6,579 bases of DNA from Candidatus Omnitrophota bacterium. GTDB taxonomy: Bacteria > Omnitrophota > Koll11 > Aquiviventales > Aquiviventaceae. This document shows, one piece after another, positions 4,706-6,579 of the stretch. Location: the NCBI GenBank assembly GCA_023247285.1, contig JAHFGU010000086.1, positions 1-6,579 on the forward strand. Reading direction: 5' to 3'. Every line of letters begins with the position of its first letter. Position 1 is the stretch's first letter. Made by a program: the position numbers and the translations under genes. The notes below the pieces were generated by a model that saw only the letters and a program-made list of their open reading frames with translations, did not search any database and was not told the origin of the DNA.

Positions 4706-5071
4706 CTACCGCTCCTGCTCAGGGTTTGCGCCGCCGGCAGGATCACTCTCATCCCAGCCTAAGCCCAGCGCGATCTTGCAGTCCTCAGAGGCCATCGTGC
4801 GCGGGTCCCACGGCGGGGTGAACACGATGTTCACCGCGGCCTGCTTCACGCCAGGCAGCGTCGCCAGCGCCCGCTGCACTTGCGCCCTCAACTGCGGGCC
4901 GTACGGGCAGAAGGGCGAGGTGAACGTCATGGTCAGCTTGACCTCGTCTCCATCAGGGTGCGGGTTGATGTCGGCGCCGTAGATGAGCCCCAGATCCACG
5001 ATGCCCAGATGGAGCTCCGGGTCCTCGATGGGTTTGAGCGCCCCGAGCACCTGCTCCTCAGTGACGGCCAT
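4706..5071 (-). CDS. sufT: SufT-like MIP18-family (DUF59) iron-sulfur assembly protein
   Basis: This 121-residue protein has the MIP18/DUF59 hallmarks: EDPEL at 16-20, VDLGLIYG at 25-32, TSPFCPYGPQ at 51-60 with the conserved C55, and TPPWDP at 85-90. Family members such as SufT help mature Fe-S proteins, and the neighbouring sufU supports that role over the related phenylacetate-pathway PaaD. The start at 5071 is chosen over ATG 5077 because AGGAG is 7 nt before 5071 but only 1 nt before 5077. It overlaps the end of sufU by 14 bp, implying coupling. The C-terminal 20 residues are Gly/Glu-rich, with an extra C98. Confidence 0.88.
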   Translation of the reverse strand: MAVTEEQVLGALKPIEDPELHLGIVDLGLIYGADINPHPDGDEVKLTMTFTSPFCPYGPQLRAQVQRALATLPGVKQAAVNIVFTPPWDPRTMASEDCKIALGLGWDESDPAGGANPEQER

Positions 5072-5501
5072 TGGCATGCTCCTGTAGGCCTTGCTCCACC
5101 ACGTTCCATGAGAGGGCCGCGCACTTGACGCGCACCGGGAACTTCCGCACCCCGGCGAGGGCCTCGAGATCGCCGAGCTCCACGCCGGCCGCCGGCGCCT
5201 GCCCCTGCATCAACCCCTTCATGGCCTCGATGAGCCGCTGGACCTCCGGCACCGGCTTGCCTTCGATTTCCGCGGCCAGCATGGACGCGGCCGCCTGGCT
5301 GATCGCGCAGCCTTTGCCAGAGAACCGCACCTGCCTGATGCGCGCTCCGTCGAAGATGAAATCATACGCCAGCTCATCCCCGCAGAGCGGGTTGGCGCCG
5401 GTCACATGCACCTGCGGCGCCGGCAAGATCCCGCTGTGGCTCGGGTGCTTGAAGTGCTCCAGGATCACGTCGCGATACAGCTCGTCCAGCTGGTCGAACA
5501 T
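5058..5501 (-). CDS. sufU: SufU-type iron-sulfur scaffold / sulfur acceptor
   Basis: This 147-residue protein accepts persulfide sulfur from SufS; in Gram-positive-type SUF systems SufU is a zinc-dependent sulfurtransferase. It has C40 and D42 in NPLCGDE, C65 in GKGCAISQAAASM and C127 in RVKCAALSW, the full Cys/Asp set, and the inter-motif stretch at 84-118 longer than in IscU, which marks SufU. The start at ATG 5501 (MFDQLDELYRDVILEHF) matches the family N-terminus; an upstream ATG at 5525 would read into an inverted repeat. The GGGGTG before the start lies within the left inverted-repeat arm, so the element supplies the ribosome-binding region. It overlaps sufT downstream and is separated from sufS by the membrane gene and the repeat element. 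Confidence 0.93.
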   Translation of the reverse strand: MFDQLDELYRDVILEHFKHPSHSGILPAPQVHVTGANPLCGDELAYDFIFDGARIRQVRFSGKGCAISQAAASMLAAEIEGKPVPEVQRLIEAMKGLMQGQAPAAGVELGDLEALAGVRKFPVRVKCAALSWNVVEQGLQEHANGRH

Positions 5502-5502
5502 T

Positions 5503-5847
5503 AGAGCACCCCACAGCATGCCCACATGGCCGCGCTGGACCGAGCCGCGAGCCGCGCCAGGCGCGAGAAGGACGGCGTAGCCGAAGGAGCGCTACGCCGA
5601 CGACGAGCAACGCCGTCCTTCGGCTGACGCTCAGGACGGCGTCCCGAGCGGAGTCGAGGGACGCCGCGCGGCGACGCGGATCGGCCCAGCCTATGGATGA
5701 ACTCGGGGTTGCGGCGGCGGGCGGCCATCTCCGGCGTCGCTCCTCCTCGCCGTATCGCTACATGCTGATACGTCATCGTCGTCGCTTCTTGGAGTTGGCC
5801 GCCTGGCGCGCGCAACGCGACTCTGTGGGCATGCTGTGGGGTGCTCT
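5503..5847. mobile_element. MITE-like element 2: perfect 24-bp inverted repeats, no transposase
   Basis: Bases 5503-5526 and 5824-5847 are perfect 24-bp inverted copies (AGAGCACCCCACAGCATGCC plus CACA, and its complement). The 297 bp between them contain three adjacent hairpins (5573-5599, 5611-5641, 5637-5666) and no credible gene. This is the only stretch over 300 bp without a gene. The left arm abuts the sufU start and includes its ribosome-binding region; the right arm gives the last base of the TAA stop of the membrane protein. The arms could instead form a long mRNA stem within the suf transcript. Nothing encodes a transposase, so any mobility would depend on another locus. Confidence 0.55.
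5573..5666. repeat. Cluster of three REP-like hairpins
   Basis: Three back-to-back palindromes: CGGCGTAGC/GCTACGCCG (5573-5599, 9-bp stem), CGCCGTCCT/AGGACGGCG (5611-5641, 9-bp stem) and CGGCGTCCC/GGGACGCCG (5637-5666, 9-bp stem, sharing 5 bases with the previous one). The third has GAGCGGAGTCGA in its loop, like the core at 1466-1485. They resemble dispersed REP-type repeats and could act as RNA structure or transposition sites. Confidence 0.6.
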
Positions 5848-6068
5848 TAGGGCGCCCAGAACCGCTTCCAGTGCTTCGCCTTGACCGTCAGGCTCATCAG
5901 CATGCCGAGCAGGATCATCCATCCGCCGGTCCGCGCCGGGCAGCCGCCGGCTGCCGCGAGCAGCCCCAGCCCGAAGGCGGCGAGCATTTTTCCGCCCGCA
6001 TCCATCGCGAGATCGCTGAGCGTGACATGCGCGCGGATCCTGTTCCAGCGTTCGCTGAGGCTCGGCAT
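5847..6068 (-). CDS. Small two-helix membrane protein of unknown function
   Basis: This 73-residue protein is not a family I recognise. It has an amphipathic N-terminus (MPSLSERWNRIRAHVTLSDL), a hydrophobic segment at about 27-42 (KMLAAFGLGLLAAAGG), a short CPART turn, and a second segment at about 48-63 (GGWMILLGMLMSLTVKA), ending in a basic-aromatic tail (KHWKRFW). The charge pattern suggests both ends are cytoplasmic. ATG 6068 begins 2 nt after the sufS stop, with GGGA about 9 nt upstream, so it is co-transcribed with sufS. Its TAA stop uses the end of an inverted-repeat arm. A role with SufS is only suggested by position. Confidence 0.65.
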   Translation of the reverse strand: MPSLSERWNRIRAHVTLSDLAMDAGGKMLAAFGLGLLAAAGGCPARTGGWMILLGMLMSLTVKAKHWKRFWAP

Positions 6069-6070
6069 GG

Positions 6071-6579
<509 letters not shown>

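Noticed and set aside
4630..4752. Long pckA start at 4752
   Set aside because: It would overlap sufT by 47 bp and translate the operator and promoter; the extra residues are not conserved PEPCK sequence.
5501..5815. A 104-codon minus-strand frame inside the inverted-repeat block
   Set aside because: It reads through all three REP-like hairpins, is Arg/Ala-rich, has no ribosome-binding site and overlaps the arm at the sufU start. MTYQHVAIRR within it is not a motif I recognise.

Overview
This is a GC-rich bacterial window, probably from an uncultured or little-studied lineage. All convincing genes lie on the minus strand, so gene order is read from right to left; the long plus-strand frames are antisense shadows. 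The genus cannot be named. The ATP-type PEPCK looks like thermophile/deep-branching enzymes as I recall them, and the Fe-S genes are of the SufS/SufU/SufT type, but neither point fixes the taxonomy.

Right part (about 6579 to 4706): the C-terminal part of the cysteine desulfurase SufS, a 73-residue two-helix membrane protein starting 2 nt after it, a 345-bp gene-free block bounded by perfect 24-bp inverted repeats, the scaffold/sulfur acceptor SufU, and a SufT-like MIP18-family protein overlapping it. Together these form an iron-sulfur cluster assembly locus. Middle part (4677 to 2454): pckA, a small winged-helix protein and a DUF2934 protein, tightly packed as one operon. Left part (2424 to 1): CRP/FNR-family regulator B, an inverted-repeat element, CRP/FNR-family regulator A, and a hemerythrin-like protein with an extra C-terminal Cys-bearing domain, cut by the window edge.

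The main find is a regulatory layer. A 16-bp palindrome, TATGAC-N4-GTCATA or close variants, occurs before pckA, regulator B, regulator A and the hemerythrin gene. In each case a TANNNT -10-like hexamer follows after 21 nt (22 nt at pckA), the geometry of a class II CRP/FNR-activated promoter. At regulator A and the hemerythrin gene, the predicted transcription start falls exactly on the A of an ATG, implying leaderless translation; at pckA it falls within 1 nt. For the hemerythrin gene that ATG opens a five-codon minigene whose stop overlaps the hemerythrin start. Regulator B instead has a leader of about 200 nt with a possible 13-codon peptide overlapping a strong intrinsic terminator, which looks like an attenuator. 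Both regulators share an E-x-x-I-R recognition-helix pattern, so they may read the same operator and link central carbon metabolism (PEPCK) to a redox/O2/NO-type signal. This is inference from sequence.

Two MITE-like elements (1387-1527 and 5503-5847) have unrelated inverted-repeat arms but carry cores with the same style of REP-like hairpin. In both, the right arm supplies the stop codon of the neighbouring gene.
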